Shown here: one piece after another, positions 56,773-64,000 of the stretch
Position numbering within the stretch: position 1 is the first letter of the stretch
Layout: every line of letters starts with the position of its first letter
NCBI RefSeq assembly: GCF_900103345.1
Contig: NZ_LT629702.1
Location: forward strand, 2,232,001-2,296,000
Origin: Pseudomonas azotoformans
Lineage (GTDB): Bacteria; Pseudomonadota; Gammaproteobacteria; Pseudomonadales; Pseudomonadaceae
Direction: 5' to 3'
Length of the DNA: 64,000 nucleotides
Translations under genes and position numbers: made by a program
Notes under the pieces: model-generated
What the model was told of the DNA's origin: nothing
The model's input: only the letters and a program-made list of their open reading frames with translations
Database searches by the model: none

Positions 56773-56797
56773 GTTGAATTTCCAACGAGTTGGACAA

Positions 56798-58108
56798 TCA
56801 GTCGGCTTGTGCTGCTTCCGCCGGTTTGACTGCTTCTTCGTAAGAGACCGCTTTATCGGTCACCTTAGCCTTCTGCAGAACAGTATCCACAACTTGTTCT
56901 TCCAGCACAACCGAACGCACTTCGTTCAGTTGCTGATCGTTCTTGTAGTACCAAGCCACGACCTGCTCAGGCTCCTGGTAGGCCGAAGCCATTTCCTGGA
57001 TCATTTCGCGAACGCGGTCTTCGTCTGGCTTGAGGTCGAACTGCTTGACCACTTCAGCCACGATCAGGCCCAGCACGACGCGGCGCCTGGCTTGCTCTTC
57101 GAACAGCTCAGCCGGCAGTTGGTCAGGCTTGATGTTGCCACCAAACTGCTGAACAGCTTGAACGCGCAGGCGATCCACTTCGTTGGACAGCAGGGCCTTA
57201 GGCACTTCGATCGGGTTGGCGGCCAGCAGACCGTCCATGACCTGATTCTTGACCTTGGACTTGATGGCCTGACGCAGCTCGCGCTCCATGTTCTTGCGAA
57301 CTTCGGTACGGAAGCCTTCGATACCGGTTTCCTTGATGCCGAATTGAGCGAAGAACTCTTCGTTCAGCTCTGGCAGCTTAGGCTCGGAAACGCTGTTGAC
57401 GGTCACGGTGAACTCGGCAGCTTTGCCAGCCAGGTCCAGGTTCTGGTAGTCAGCAGGGAAGGTCAGGTTCAGAACGCGCTCTTCGCCGGCTTTGGCGCCA
57501 ACCAGGCCGTCTTCAAAACCTGGGATCATGCGGTTGGAACCCAGCACCAGCTGAGTACCCTTGGCGGAGCCGCCAGCGAAGACTTCGCCGTCAACCTTGC
57601 CAACGAAATCGATGTTCAGTTGGTCTTCGTTCTGGGCAGCACGATCAGCCACTTCGAAACGGGTGTTCTGCTTGCGCAGGATTTCCAGCATGTTGTCCAG
57701 GTCGGCATCGGCCACTTCTGCGCTCAGGCGCTCTACGGCGATGGAATCGAAGCCGGCAACGGTGAACTCAGGGAACACTTCGAATACGGCAACGTATTCC
57801 AGGTCTTTACCTGCTTCCAGGGACTTAGGCTCGATCGACGGCGAACCCGCCGGGTTAAGCTTGTGCTCAACGACCGCTTCGTAGAAAGAAGCCTGGATCA
57901 CGTCACCTACAGCTTCCTGGCGCGCGTCGGCACCAAAACGGCGCTTGATTTCGCTCATCGGCACTTTGCCCGGACGGAAACCAGCGATCTTGGCCTTCTG
58001 GGCAGTCTGCTGCAGACGCTTGTTGACCGCAGTCTCGATACGCTCAGCCGGCACGGTGATGCTCAGGCGACGCTCGATAGCAGTAGTATTTTCAACAGAA
58101 ACTTGCAT
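56798..58108 (-). CDS. tig: Trigger factor
   Basis: A 436-residue ribosome-associated chaperone: N-terminal ribosome-binding domain ([25 protein letters not shown]; signature GFRPGKVP), FKBP-type PPIase domain (about 150-245, [50 protein letters not shown]) and C-terminal helical arms. ATG 58108 is preceded by GAGGAAT, which decides the start over an upstream frame extension. Confidence 0.96.
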   Translation of the reverse strand: MQVSVENTTAIERRLSITVPAERIETAVNKRLQQTAQKAKIAGFRPGKVPMSEIKRRFGADARQEAVGDVIQASFYEAVVEHKLNPAGSPSIEPKSLEAGKDLEYVAVFEVFPEFTVAGFDSIAVERLSAEVADADLDNMLEILRKQNTRFEVADRAAQNEDQLNIDFVGKVDGEVFAGGSAKGTQLVLGSNRMIPGFEDGLVGAKAGEERVLNLTFPADYQNLDLAGKAAEFTVTVNSVSEPKLPELNEEFFAQFGIKETGIEGFRTEVRKNMERELRQAIKSKVKNQVMDGLLAANPIEVPKALLSNEVDRLRVQAVQQFGGNIKPDQLPAELFEEQARRRVVLGLIVAEVVKQFDLKPDEDRVREMIQEMASAYQEPEQVVAWYYKNDQQLNEVRSVVLEEQVVDTVLQKAKVTDKAVSYEEAVKPAEAAQAD

Positions 58109-58591
58109 GGATATTCCTCGTTGCACAGACGTTAGCCGGCCATTTCCGACCCCAATCAAGGGCATGCATTCTAGAGGGTCAAACTCAAGAAGTCACCCTG
58201 CTGGAAATGGGTAAAAAAACAGCAGGCCATTTATGGGCTCAAGCGCACTCATGCACCTCAGCCCGTTAGCAAATACAGCTCGTCACGCCAGGGCTCTGCA
58301 ACGACCCTTCTATATATAGAAGGGTCGGCGAGCAGACCCCGACCGCCAGCCCTGCGAACAAGGCCGGCAGGCAGGCTCGCAGCATCGAGAAACACAAATA
58401 CGACGAAACGCCCTGCCCTGGAAACTCGAAACGCCTGAACGAAAACGGCACAGCCCTTTTCAGGTACTGCGCCGTTATTTGCTATTTAATAGCTGTACTG
58501 ACCCCTGTATAGCCGAGCATCAGTTCTACACGTTCAAAACCGGCAGCGATTCTAACGCCAAGGCATTGAGAATGCTTGTTTTTTCTTGGCG
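58109..58591. other. 483-bp gene-free stretch upstream of tig
   Basis: No credible gene on either strand; a 61-codon frame on the minus strand has no family resemblance. It holds the tig promoter region (58109 to about 58250), a 26-bp perfect palindrome at 58302-58327, and nothing else I can identify. Confidence 0.6.
58302..58327. repeat. 26-bp perfect palindrome
   Basis: Arms CGACCCTTC and GAAGGGTCG flank the self-complementary TATATATA, so the whole 26 bp is palindromic. No T run follows on either side, which makes a plain terminator less likely. Confidence 0.7.
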
Positions 58592-59179
58592 TCAATAACT
58601 ACCGGACGCCTCGTATCGCTCTATGGCCGCAAACACCCGCAGGCGTGCCCGATGCAACAGTACGCGCGCATTGGGCACACTTACCCCCAAAAGCTCGGCG
58701 ACTTCATCCAGCTCAAGCCCCACACGCTCGCGCAGTATCAACGCACCACTCTGCAATACCGAAAGCTCCTGCAAAGCCTGCTCAATACAAAGCCGCAACT
58801 CATCTTCGCCGATCAACGCCTCAGGCGTATCTTCATGCCACCCAACCGGGCCACCTACCCACTGGCCACCAACTGCGCAAAAGCGCTCGCCACCCAACCC
58901 GCCATCCAACAGGGCCTCACGCCGCGTCACCCCATAGCGGCATTTCGCCTTGTTGGCAGTAACCGTCAACATCCAAGTCTTGAGACTTGACCGCCCCTGA
59001 AAACCACCCACCCCACGAACAATGGCGAGCCACGCCTCCTGCACCACATCGTCAACATGCCGATGACCTGCAATCGCACACGCCACCGCACGCATCGCCC
59101 CCTGGTAAGTGTTGACCAAATCACGGTAGGCTGACTGCTCTCCCCGCAGCAGGCGGCCCACTAATTGCGCCTCATCCAT
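58592..59179 (-). CDS. ECF-family RNA polymerase sigma factor
   Basis: A 195-residue sigma factor with region 2 (VGRLLRGEQSAYRDLVNTYQGAMRAVACAIAGHRHVDDVVQEAWLAIVRGVGGFQGRSSLKTWMLTVTANKAKCRYG), a long Gly/Trp-rich linker (LLDGGLGGERFCAVGGQWVGGPVGWHED) and region 4 (LQSGALILRERVGLELDEVAELLGVSVPNARVLLHRARLRV). ATG 59179 is preceded by GGGAGGTC, so the longer upstream frame is rejected. No anti-sigma gene is adjacent. Confidence 0.87.
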   Translation of the reverse strand: MDEAQLVGRLLRGEQSAYRDLVNTYQGAMRAVACAIAGHRHVDDVVQEAWLAIVRGVGGFQGRSSLKTWMLTVTANKAKCRYGVTRREALLDGGLGGERFCAVGGQWVGGPVGWHEDTPEALIGEDELRLCIEQALQELSVLQSGALILRERVGLELDEVAELLGVSVPNARVLLHRARLRVFAAIERYEASGSY

Positions 59180-59322
59180 GGCGACCTCCCGACTTCCATC
59201 CTGTTGTCGTACCAACATTAGACCGCCCTCGACGTTAGCGCCCGAAAACCGCGAGGCCTCAGACCTACCCAAGGCCGTCCTCGCCAATACATACGAGACA
59301 GGGCATTTTTCGGATGCAAAAA

Positions 59323-59351
59323 AAAGCGCCAGATCGATGATCTGGCGCTTT
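59323..59351 (-). terminator. Terminator of the second tRNA unit
   Basis: On the minus strand AAAGCGCCAGATC-ATC-GATCTGGCGCTTT followed by T residues, 8 bp after the tRNA-His 3' end. It closely resembles the hairpin at 59617-59648. Confidence 0.85.
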
Positions 59352-59359
59352 TTCGAATA

Positions 59360-59435
59360 TGGGGTGGACGAAGGGGATCGAACCCTCGACAACGGGAGTC
59401 ACAATCCCGTGCTCTACCAACTGAGCTACGCCCAC
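59360..59435 (-). tRNA. tRNA-His (GTG)
   Basis: 76 nt including CCA. Acceptor GTGGGCG pairs with CGTCCAC, discriminator C as usual in tRNA-His, anticodon loop TTGTGAC gives GTG, T arm GGTTCGATCC. Identical in sequence to the copy at 59655-59730. Confidence 0.95.
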
Positions 59436-59513
59436 CATATTGCATCAACAAGGAACTCAAACTGCTTCCCTGCCTGACCTCACCCCGCCCGAAGGCATGA
59501 ACGAAGCTTTAAT

Positions 59514-59598
59514 TGGTGCGGATGAAGAGACTCGAACTCTTACGCCTCGCGGCGCTGGAACCTAAATCCAGTGTGTCTACCAATTCCACCACATCCGC
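59514..59598 (-). tRNA. tRNA-Leu (TAG)
   Basis: 85 nt including CCA with the long variable arm of class II tRNAs. Acceptor GCGGATG/CATCCGC, D arm TGGTGGAATTGGTAGACAC, anticodon TAG in GGATTTAGGTT, T arm AGTTCGAGTCT. Confidence 0.95.
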
Positions 59599-59616
59599 GC
59601 TTGAAGCTCTTAAAGC

Positions 59617-59648
59617 AAAGGCGCCAGACGATTAATCTGGCGCCTTTT
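59617..59648 (-). terminator. Terminator between the two tRNA units
   Basis: On the minus strand AAAAGGCGCCAGATT-AAT-CGTCTGGCGCCTTT: a strong hairpin 7 bp after the first tRNA-His, separating [Arg-His] from [Leu-His]. Confidence 0.8.
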
Positions 59649-59654
59649 AAAATA

Positions 59655-59730
59655 TGGGGTGGACGAAGGGGATCGAACCCTCGACAACGGGAGTCACAAT
59701 CCCGTGCTCTACCAACTGAGCTACGCCCAC
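59655..59730 (-). tRNA. tRNA-His (GTG)
   Basis: 76 nt including CCA, identical to the tRNA-His at 59360-59435. It follows tRNA-Arg by 32 bp in the direction of transcription. Confidence 0.95.
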
Positions 59731-59762
59731 CATCTGACGCTACTTGTGCCAAAGCTGCCTAA

Positions 59763-59839
59763 TGGCGCACCCGGCAGGACTCGAACCTGCGACCATCCGC
59801 TTAGAAGGCGGATGCTCTATCCAGCTGAGCTACGGGCGC
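59763..59839 (-). tRNA. tRNA-Arg (TCT)
   Basis: 77 nt including CCA. Acceptor GCGCCCG/CGGGTGC (one G-T pair), D arm TAGCTCAGCTGGATAGAGC, anticodon TCT in CCTTCTAAG, T arm GGTTCGAGTCC. First tRNA of the array; the next 279 bp upstream, to folD, hold only promoter-like AT-rich sequence. Confidence 0.95.
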
Positions 59840-60118
59840 CTTATTAATCTGTACTCTTGGAGGATTACAAACTAAGTGCTTCCAGCCTTGCAGAACAACA
59901 CGCTATTCTGCTCGACCTTCTTAACCAGTGCTAGGCTGTGCCCGACAAGTGCGACGAATAGTATAGACGCCCTCCAAACCCGTCAAATCTTTTTTGAAAA
60001 AAATTCATTTTATTTAAGGGGTTAGGGCAATTTGCAGACCAAGCGCCTTTGCCCTCACGCCTTGGCATGCGAGAATGCGCGCACTTTTCTTCCCCCTCTC
60101 GATGGTTAATCACGCGTA

Positions 60119-60973
60119 ATGACTGCACAACTTATCGACGGCAAATCAATCGCCGCCAGCCTGCGCCAGCAGATCGCCAAACGAGTCACCGAGCGCAGCC
60201 AGCAAGGCCTGCGCACGCCTGGCCTCGCGGTGATCCTGGTCGGCAGCGATCCTGCCTCTCAGGTTTATGTCTCGCACAAGCGTAAAGACTGTGAAGAGGT
60301 CGGCTTTATCTCCAAGGCCTACGACTTGCCTTCCGAGACCACCCAGCAGGCCCTTACCGACCTGATCGACGGTCTCAACGACGACCCTAAGATCGATGGC
60401 ATCCTGCTGCAACTGCCATTGCCCGAGCATCTGGACGCCTCGAAATTGCTGGAGCGCATTCGTCCGGACAAAGACGTCGACGGCTTCCACCCTTATAACG
60501 TCGGCCGCCTGGCCCAACGTATCCCGCTGCTGCGCCCGTGCACGCCGAAAGGCATCATGACCCTGCTGGAAAGCACCGGTGTCGACCTGTACGGCCTCGA
60601 CGCCGTGGTCGTCGGCGCGTCCAACATCGTCGGCCGCCCGATGGCCATGGAACTGCTGCTGGCCGGCTGCACCGTGACCGTTACCCACCGCTTCACCAAG
60701 GACCTCGCCGGTCACGTTGGCCGCGCCGACCTGGTGGTGGTCGCCGCCGGCAAGCCGGGCCTGGTCAAGGGTGAGTGGATCAAGGAAGGCGCCATCGTGA
60801 TCGACGTGGGCATCAACCGCCAGGAAGACGGCAAGCTGGTCGGCGACGTGGTGTACGATACCGCCCTGCCCCGTGCCGGCTGGATCACCCCGGTGCCCGG
60901 CGGTGTCGGCCCGATGACGCGCGCCTGCTTGCTGGAAAACACCCTGTACGCCGCAGAGACCCTGCACGCTTAA
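60119..60973 (+). CDS. folD: Bifunctional methylene-tetrahydrofolate dehydrogenase / methenyl-tetrahydrofolate cyclohydrolase
   Basis: A 284-residue enzyme of one-carbon metabolism. Tyr50 and catalytic Lys54 are in [17 protein letters not shown]; substrate segment [12 protein letters not shown], signature [13 protein letters not shown], and the NADP-binding stretch [18 protein letters not shown] are present; C-terminal [18 protein letters not shown] is diagnostic. Divergent from the tRNA genes. A terminator follows at 60989. Confidence 0.96.
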   Translation: MTAQLIDGKSIAASLRQQIAKRVTERSQQGLRTPGLAVILVGSDPASQVYVSHKRKDCEEVGFISKAYDLPSETTQQALTDLIDGLNDDPKIDGILLQLPLPEHLDASKLLERIRPDKDVDGFHPYNVGRLAQRIPLLRPCTPKGIMTLLESTGVDLYGLDAVVVGASNIVGRPMAMELLLAGCTVTVTHRFTKDLAGHVGRADLVVVAAGKPGLVKGEWIKEGAIVIDVGINRQEDGKLVGDVVYDTALPRAGWITPVPGGVGPMTRACLLENTLYAAETLHA

Positions 60974-60988
60974 TAACCGGGTGTACTG

Positions 60989-61019
60989 AAAAAGCCCTGC
61001 CTTATCGCGGGGCTTTTTA
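60989..61019 (+). terminator. Intrinsic terminator of folD
   Basis: AAAAAGCCCTGC and GCGGGGCTTTTT arms with a short loop and T run, 16 bp after the folD stop. Confidence 0.85.
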
Positions 61020-61180
61020 TTGCCCGCAATAAATCCTGTTTTTTCTTAGTTTTTAAGCACTTTCGTCAGGTTCTAGAAGAACATTCGACAGTTTCTGATC
61101 CATACTCCTAAAATGTAACGGCATTTATCCAAAACCCGTTTCCGAACGGTATTTCCTTACTTTTTAGCGAGTTCATCCGC

Positions 61181-62104
61181 GTGAAAATTCGTCTCTCTAT
61201 TGTCAGCCTATTTTTTGCGTTTACAGGCACCTTCGCTCACGCCGCCGAAACCACCCAGGCCCCGCGTGACACCTCCAAACTGCAAATCGCCTCCGGCAGC
61301 GCCATGCTGGTAGACCTGCAGACCAACAAAGTCATCTACTCCAGCAACCCGGACGTGGTGGTGCCCATCGCCTCGGTGAGCAAGCTGATGACCGGCCTGG
61401 TGGTGCTGGAAGCCAAACAGAACATGGATGAGTACATCGACATCAACATCAAGGACACGCCGGAAATGAAAGGCGTGTTTTCCCGCGTGAAAATCGGCAG
61501 CGAGATGCCGCGTAAAGAAATGCTGCTGATCGCGCTGATGTCCTCGGAAAACCGTGCCGCCGCCAGCCTGGCGCACCACTATCCAGGCGGCTACCCGGCG
61601 TTTATCGCCGCGATGAACGCCAAGGCCAAGGCGCTGGGCATGACCAGTACTCACTATGTGGAACCCACCGGCCTGTCGATCCACAACGTGTCCACCGCCC
61701 GGGACCTGAGCAAATTGCTCGCCGCCGCGCGTCACTACCCGTTGCTCAGCCAGTTGAGCACCACCAAGGAAAAGACCGTGTCGTTCCGCAAGCCCAACTA
61801 CACCCTGGGCTTCTCCAACACCGACCACCTGATCAACCGCGCCAACTGGGACATCAAGCTGACCAAGACCGGCTTCACCAACCAGGCCGGCCACTGCCTG
61901 GTGCTGGTGACCAGCATGGGCAACCGCCCGGTGTCATTGGTGATCCTGGACGCTTTCGGCAAATTCACCCACTTTGCCGATGCCAGCCGTATCCGCAATT
62001 GGGTTGAAACTGGCAAGAGCGGGTCGGTGCCGGATGTGGCGTTGCGCTACAAGGCCGACAAGAACCTGAAAAATCGGCCGAACGCTGCAGAAGCGCGTCG
62101 ATAA
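61181..62104 (+). CDS. pbpG: D-alanyl-D-alanine endopeptidase (PBP7)
   Basis: A 307-residue exported S11-family enzyme cutting peptidoglycan cross-links. Signal peptide 1-21 ([21 protein letters not shown]); active-site Ser65-Val-Ser-Lys68 ([11 protein letters not shown]), Ser122-Glu-Asn124 (MSSENRAA) and the KTG box ([11 protein letters not shown]) are all present. Start is GTG at 61181, the only one giving a proper signal peptide. Followed by a bidirectional terminator. Confidence 0.94.
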   Translation: MKIRLSIVSLFFAFTGTFAHAAETTQAPRDTSKLQIASGSAMLVDLQTNKVIYSSNPDVVVPIASVSKLMTGLVVLEAKQNMDEYIDINIKDTPEMKGVFSRVKIGSEMPRKEMLLIALMSSENRAAASLAHHYPGGYPAFIAAMNAKAKALGMTSTHYVEPTGLSIHNVSTARDLSKLLAAARHYPLLSQLSTTKEKTVSFRKPNYTLGFSNTDHLINRANWDIKLTKTGFTNQAGHCLVLVTSMGNRPVSLVILDAFGKFTHFADASRIRNWVETGKSGSVPDVALRYKADKNLKNRPNAAEARR

Positions 62105-62113
62105 CCGACCATA

Positions 62114-62143
62114 AAAAAACGGCGCTTGATAGCGCCGTTTTTT
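62114..62143. terminator. Bidirectional intrinsic terminator
   Basis: AAAAAACGGCGCT and AGCGCCGTTTTTT arms around TGAT, between the convergent pbpG and C39-like genes. Confidence 0.9.
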
Positions 62144-62804
62144 ATTTGCGCTCCGCCAACACCTTCAGTGCCTGCGCCGCCGCCCGTTCCTGACCGGCCT
62201 GGGCCGTCGCGTTAGCCGCATCCCGCCAGCGCTGCGCGTCGACATTGGCTGGCAACTGGCTCGGGCGCTGGGTGAGGATTGCCCAGTTTCCGGCACTTTT
62301 CCATTTTGACTCGAAGTCGCCAAAGCTCATCAACAGGCGCCGGTCCATGCCTGAGCGCAGCAACACCGTGCTTTTCTGCTGATTGAACCCCACCACTACC
62401 ACGTAGTGCGCGTCGGACCACAGCCCGCCACCAATCCGCGCCATCACCGGATAACCCGCCGCGACCTGCGCCAGCACCGCCGTCAACTTCGCATCGAGCG
62501 GGTACACCATCAGCCCGTACTCACGCGCCAGCACCTGCATGTTGCGTTCAAGGTCCGCTTCGCCACCCGGCAAATGCAACGGCTTATCCAGCAACCCCGG
62601 TGTCATGACAATGCCTTGTTGCGACAGCATGCTGGCTAACGATGTAGGACCGCTCTGATAAGCCTCGCTACGAAAGGTCGGCACGCCATTGAGCTCGACT
62701 CGCTCCGGCAGGCCCGCCAGCCTCGACGGTGTGGAGGAGCAGGCCGCGAGGCCCAGGGCACAGGCGAACAATAAAGATGTTTGAAGGTTTGACCGTAACC
62801 GCAA
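62142..62804 (-). CDS. C39-like lipoprotein with Ser at the catalytic Cys position
   Basis: A 220-residue lipoprotein (lipobox LGLAAC, Cys22). The papain-like C39 fold is suggested by YQSGPTSLASMLSQQGI (residues 49-65), where active peptidases have QCGP, and by DAHYVVVVGFNQQ with His133 of the catalytic pair. Ser51 replaces the nucleophilic Cys, so normal thiol-protease activity is not expected. C-terminal helix (about 175-220) is Ala/Gln/Arg-rich. It faces the periplasm; the role is unknown. Confidence 0.75.
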   Translation of the reverse strand: MRLRSNLQTSLLFACALGLAACSSTPSRLAGLPERVELNGVPTFRSEAYQSGPTSLASMLSQQGIVMTPGLLDKPLHLPGGEADLERNMQVLAREYGLMVYPLDAKLTAVLAQVAAGYPVMARIGGGLWSDAHYVVVVGFNQQKSTVLLRSGMDRRLLMSFGDFESKWKSAGNWAILTQRPSQLPANVDAQRWRDAANATAQAGQERAAAQALKVLAERK

Positions 62805-62871
62805 TTTTCTACTCTCTTGTTCAACTGCCGGTGTGGGCCCTGATCATAGCCGAATCGCGCTTCATGTTTCC

Positions 62872-62971
62872 TGCAGGAGCGAGCTTGCTCGCGAAAAACC
62901 CGAATGCACCGCTAAAACCCGGGAGTCCGCGTCATCGTTGACATTTTTCGCGAGCAAGCTCGCTCCTACAG
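62872..62971. repeat. REPIN of a third REP class
   Basis: Inverted copies with core GGAGCGAGCTTGCTCGCGAA (left 62876-62895, right about 62948-62967) around a spacer of some 50 bp, bounded by CTG and CAG. It differs in the core from the two other classes in the window. The rest of the 327-bp gap 62805-63131 contains no recognisable gene. Confidence 0.87.
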
Positions 62972-63131
62972 TGAAAGGCGGGGCCTATAGCCGACCAGGC
63001 CAGTCAGCGAGCGCCAATAGAGCAAAGAAGTTGGTTGGACTCGACCATTGGTCAATAGCAGGCAACCGCCCGGTAGCTAGACTGTCCATTGAGAAGACTG
63101 TGTGTGCCCGTAGGGGCGAAAGGAGGCCCGA

Positions 63132-63293
63132 ATGAGCCTTGTAACGACGATTTTTCTGTTGATCTGCGGTTGGCTGGCGGTAGCCGGCGCCATGTTGTGG
63201 GGGGTGTTGCGCATTACCCGCCGGCACCATCACCCCCACGTCAAATCCGCTGTACCCGCCAAGCCTCACAAGGCCGCGGTGCATCACGCCTAG
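63132..63293 (+). CDS. Small single-pass membrane protein, 53 residues
   Basis: The ATG at 63132 has a perfect ribosome site AGGAGG five bases upstream. The peptide has one hydrophobic helix (LVTTIFLLICGWLAVAGAML, residues 3-22) and a basic, His-rich tail (RITRRHHHPHVKSAVPAKPHKAAVHHA), so the C-terminus probably faces the cytoplasm. No family recognised. It is convergent with the lipoprotein gene; the stops overlap by 4 bp. The His-rich tail might bind metal, which is speculation. Confidence 0.68.
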   Translation: MSLVTTIFLLICGWLAVAGAMLWGVLRITRRHHHPHVKSAVPAKPHKAAVHHA

Positions 63294-63700
63294 CCTGGCA
63301 TGCAATTAAAGTCCTGCGTCGCAGCGACTTCCTTGCCGTGGCCGTCCATCAAGGAGGCGCGCACGGTGGTGCCCAGGCTCGATTCCACCAGGGTGTAGTG
63401 CTCACCCGCCTTGAAGTGCTTGTACTCGACACGCCCCTGGCAATCCTGTTGGTTGTCGTCGCCAGGCTCTTCCTCGAACAGCGTCACATCCAGGCGATGA
63501 TCCCCCGGTGTCACCTCAAAAAAGCGTCCGTCATCCACGCGCTTGCCGTCTACCCGCTCGGCCATCAAGTCATTCGGCGCTTCTTCTTTAAGACCAATCC
63601 ACGCTTCGCTCGGGTCAGCCTTGGGGATGGGCCCCGCGCATGCTGACAACAACAGCACAGCACCAAGGGCAGGAATCAACAATAAAGGTTTGAGTGACAT
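63290..63700 (-). CDS. Hypothetical lipoprotein
   Basis: A 136-residue protein with signal and lipobox (IPALGAVLLLSAC, Cys21). The mature part is acidic and beta-rich (FEVTPGDHRLDVTLFEEEPGDDNQQDCQGRVEYKHFKAGEHYTLVES), a pattern seen in small Pseudomonas lipoproteins annotated only as hypothetical. ATG 63700 is chosen because it starts the signal peptide. Function unknown. Confidence 0.75.
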   Translation of the reverse strand: MSLKPLLLIPALGAVLLLSACAGPIPKADPSEAWIGLKEEAPNDLMAERVDGKRVDDGRFFEVTPGDHRLDVTLFEEEPGDDNQQDCQGRVEYKHFKAGEHYTLVESSLGTTVRASLMDGHGKEVAATQDFNCMPG

Positions 63701-63897
63701 GGCAGGGCTCCAAAACAGGACAAGGTGTCCGATGGGCTGCAAGCTTGAGGAGCTGCCCTTTGTAGAACAAATGAATACATATGAAACGATCTTCAGCCCT
63801 TACCTAAATGTTCCTTCACCTGGCTGAAAGGTGCGTGTTAGGTGGGTCGCGTGAGACTGCCGGGGTTTGCAATCCTGCTCCTTTCGGAGGTTCACGC

Positions 63898-64000
63898 ATG
63901 CTCGGGCTGGTAAAGACCGCACTGCAAAAGCCATACACCTTTATCGTGTTGGCCATCTTCATCTGCATCATCGGGCCGATGGCGGCCCTGCGTACCCCCA
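63898..64000 (+). CDS. RND efflux transporter permease subunit (5' end only)
   Basis: The first 34 codons of a protein beginning MLGLVKTALQKPYTFIVLAI, with a first transmembrane helix and PMAALRTP. This is the usual N-terminus of HAE-type RND permeases. GGAGGT lies 7 bp before the ATG. Unlike many such genes it is not preceded in the window by a membrane-fusion-protein gene, so the adaptor may lie downstream or elsewhere. Confidence 0.75.
   Translation, partial: MLGLVKTALQKPYTFIVLAIFICIIGPMAALRTP

Noticed and set aside
58266..58451. 61-codon minus-strand frame in the tig upstream gap
   Set aside because: Starts in unremarkable sequence without a ribosome site, spans the 26-bp palindrome, and shows no family similarity.
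59360..59839. tRNA cluster as an integration site for a genomic island
   Set aside because: No direct repeat of a tRNA 3' end, integrase or anomalous composition in the flanks; the repeated tRNA-His is a whole-gene copy.

Overview
The window is chromosomal DNA of a fluorescent pseudomonad (Pseudomonas fluorescens group or a close relative). This rests on the GC-rich, tightly packed genes, several REP/REPIN repeats of the GTGGGAGGGGGCTTGC type, a Fur-controlled PrrF-like RNA, a Crc-sequestering RNA of the CrcY/CrcZ family beside a HMG-CoA lyase gene, and the block tig-clpP-clpX-lon-hupB-ppiD. I see no prophage, insertion sequence, CRISPR array or integron; most of the window reads as core or common accessory chromosome.

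Layout. 1-7 kb: 5' part of tamA (outer-membrane assembly), a GNAT acetyltransferase, xthA (exonuclease III), a phosphate-binding-protein/OmpA fusion, an acyl-CoA dehydrogenase and a divergent LysR regulator. 7-16.2 kb: the leucine/isovalerate catabolic regulon, liuR-liuE, a CrcY-like sRNA with a sigma-54 promoter, a divergent acyl-CoA synthetase and liuABCD. Three matching palindromes mark the likely LiuR operators. 16.2-19 kb: a LexA/CI-like repressor lacking its autocleavage residues, a DUF6124 protein, a PrrF-like iron-response sRNA and an M14 carboxypeptidase. 19-22 kb: an ECF sigma/anti-sigma pair divergent from a catalase-like peroxidase and a cytochrome b561. 22-28.3 kb: a complete archaic (Csu-type) chaperone-usher pilus operon with four short spore-coat-U subunits, chaperone, usher and two-domain tip protein. 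28.5-31.7 kb: zapE, an LRR-protein kinase fusion and a YebC-family protein. 31.8-34.7 kb: 2-aminoethylphosphonate degradation (LysR, phnW, phnX). 34.8-40.8 kb: a second cytochrome b561, a PLP-dependent desulfhydrase/ACC-deaminase-like enzyme, fadH, a cysteine-free nitrilase-fold protein coupled to an AraC regulator, and a 28-residue acidic peptide. 41-45.5 kb: a half-length AceE-like protein, a MarR regulator and a full AceE-type E1; the same 12-bp palindrome lies before both E1-like genes. 45.5-49.5 kb: a DUF2242 lipoprotein, LysR, MFS transporter, DUF2938 membrane protein and MerR regulator. 49.5-58.1 kb: the envelope/cytosol protein-quality block (ppiD, hupB, lon, clpX, clpP, tig). 58.6-60 kb: an ECF sigma factor and four tRNA genes (Arg, His, Leu, His). 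60-64 kb: folD, pbpG, a C39-like lipoprotein with Ser at the Cys position, a REPIN, two small envelope proteins and the start of an RND efflux pump.

How they fit. LiuR should govern conversion of isovaleryl-CoA to acetyl-CoA plus acetoacetate, together with the acyl-CoA synthetase that shares its operators. The CrcY-like RNA inside this locus would titrate the Hfq/Crc repression complex on poor carbon sources. Regulatory RNAs (CrcY-like, PrrF-like), two ECF sigma factors and many one-component regulators make this a regulator-dense segment. The least explained items are the half-AceE/MarR/AceE locus with its shared operator, the nitrilase-fold protein without cysteine, the two proteins with substituted catalytic residues, and the small acidic peptide.
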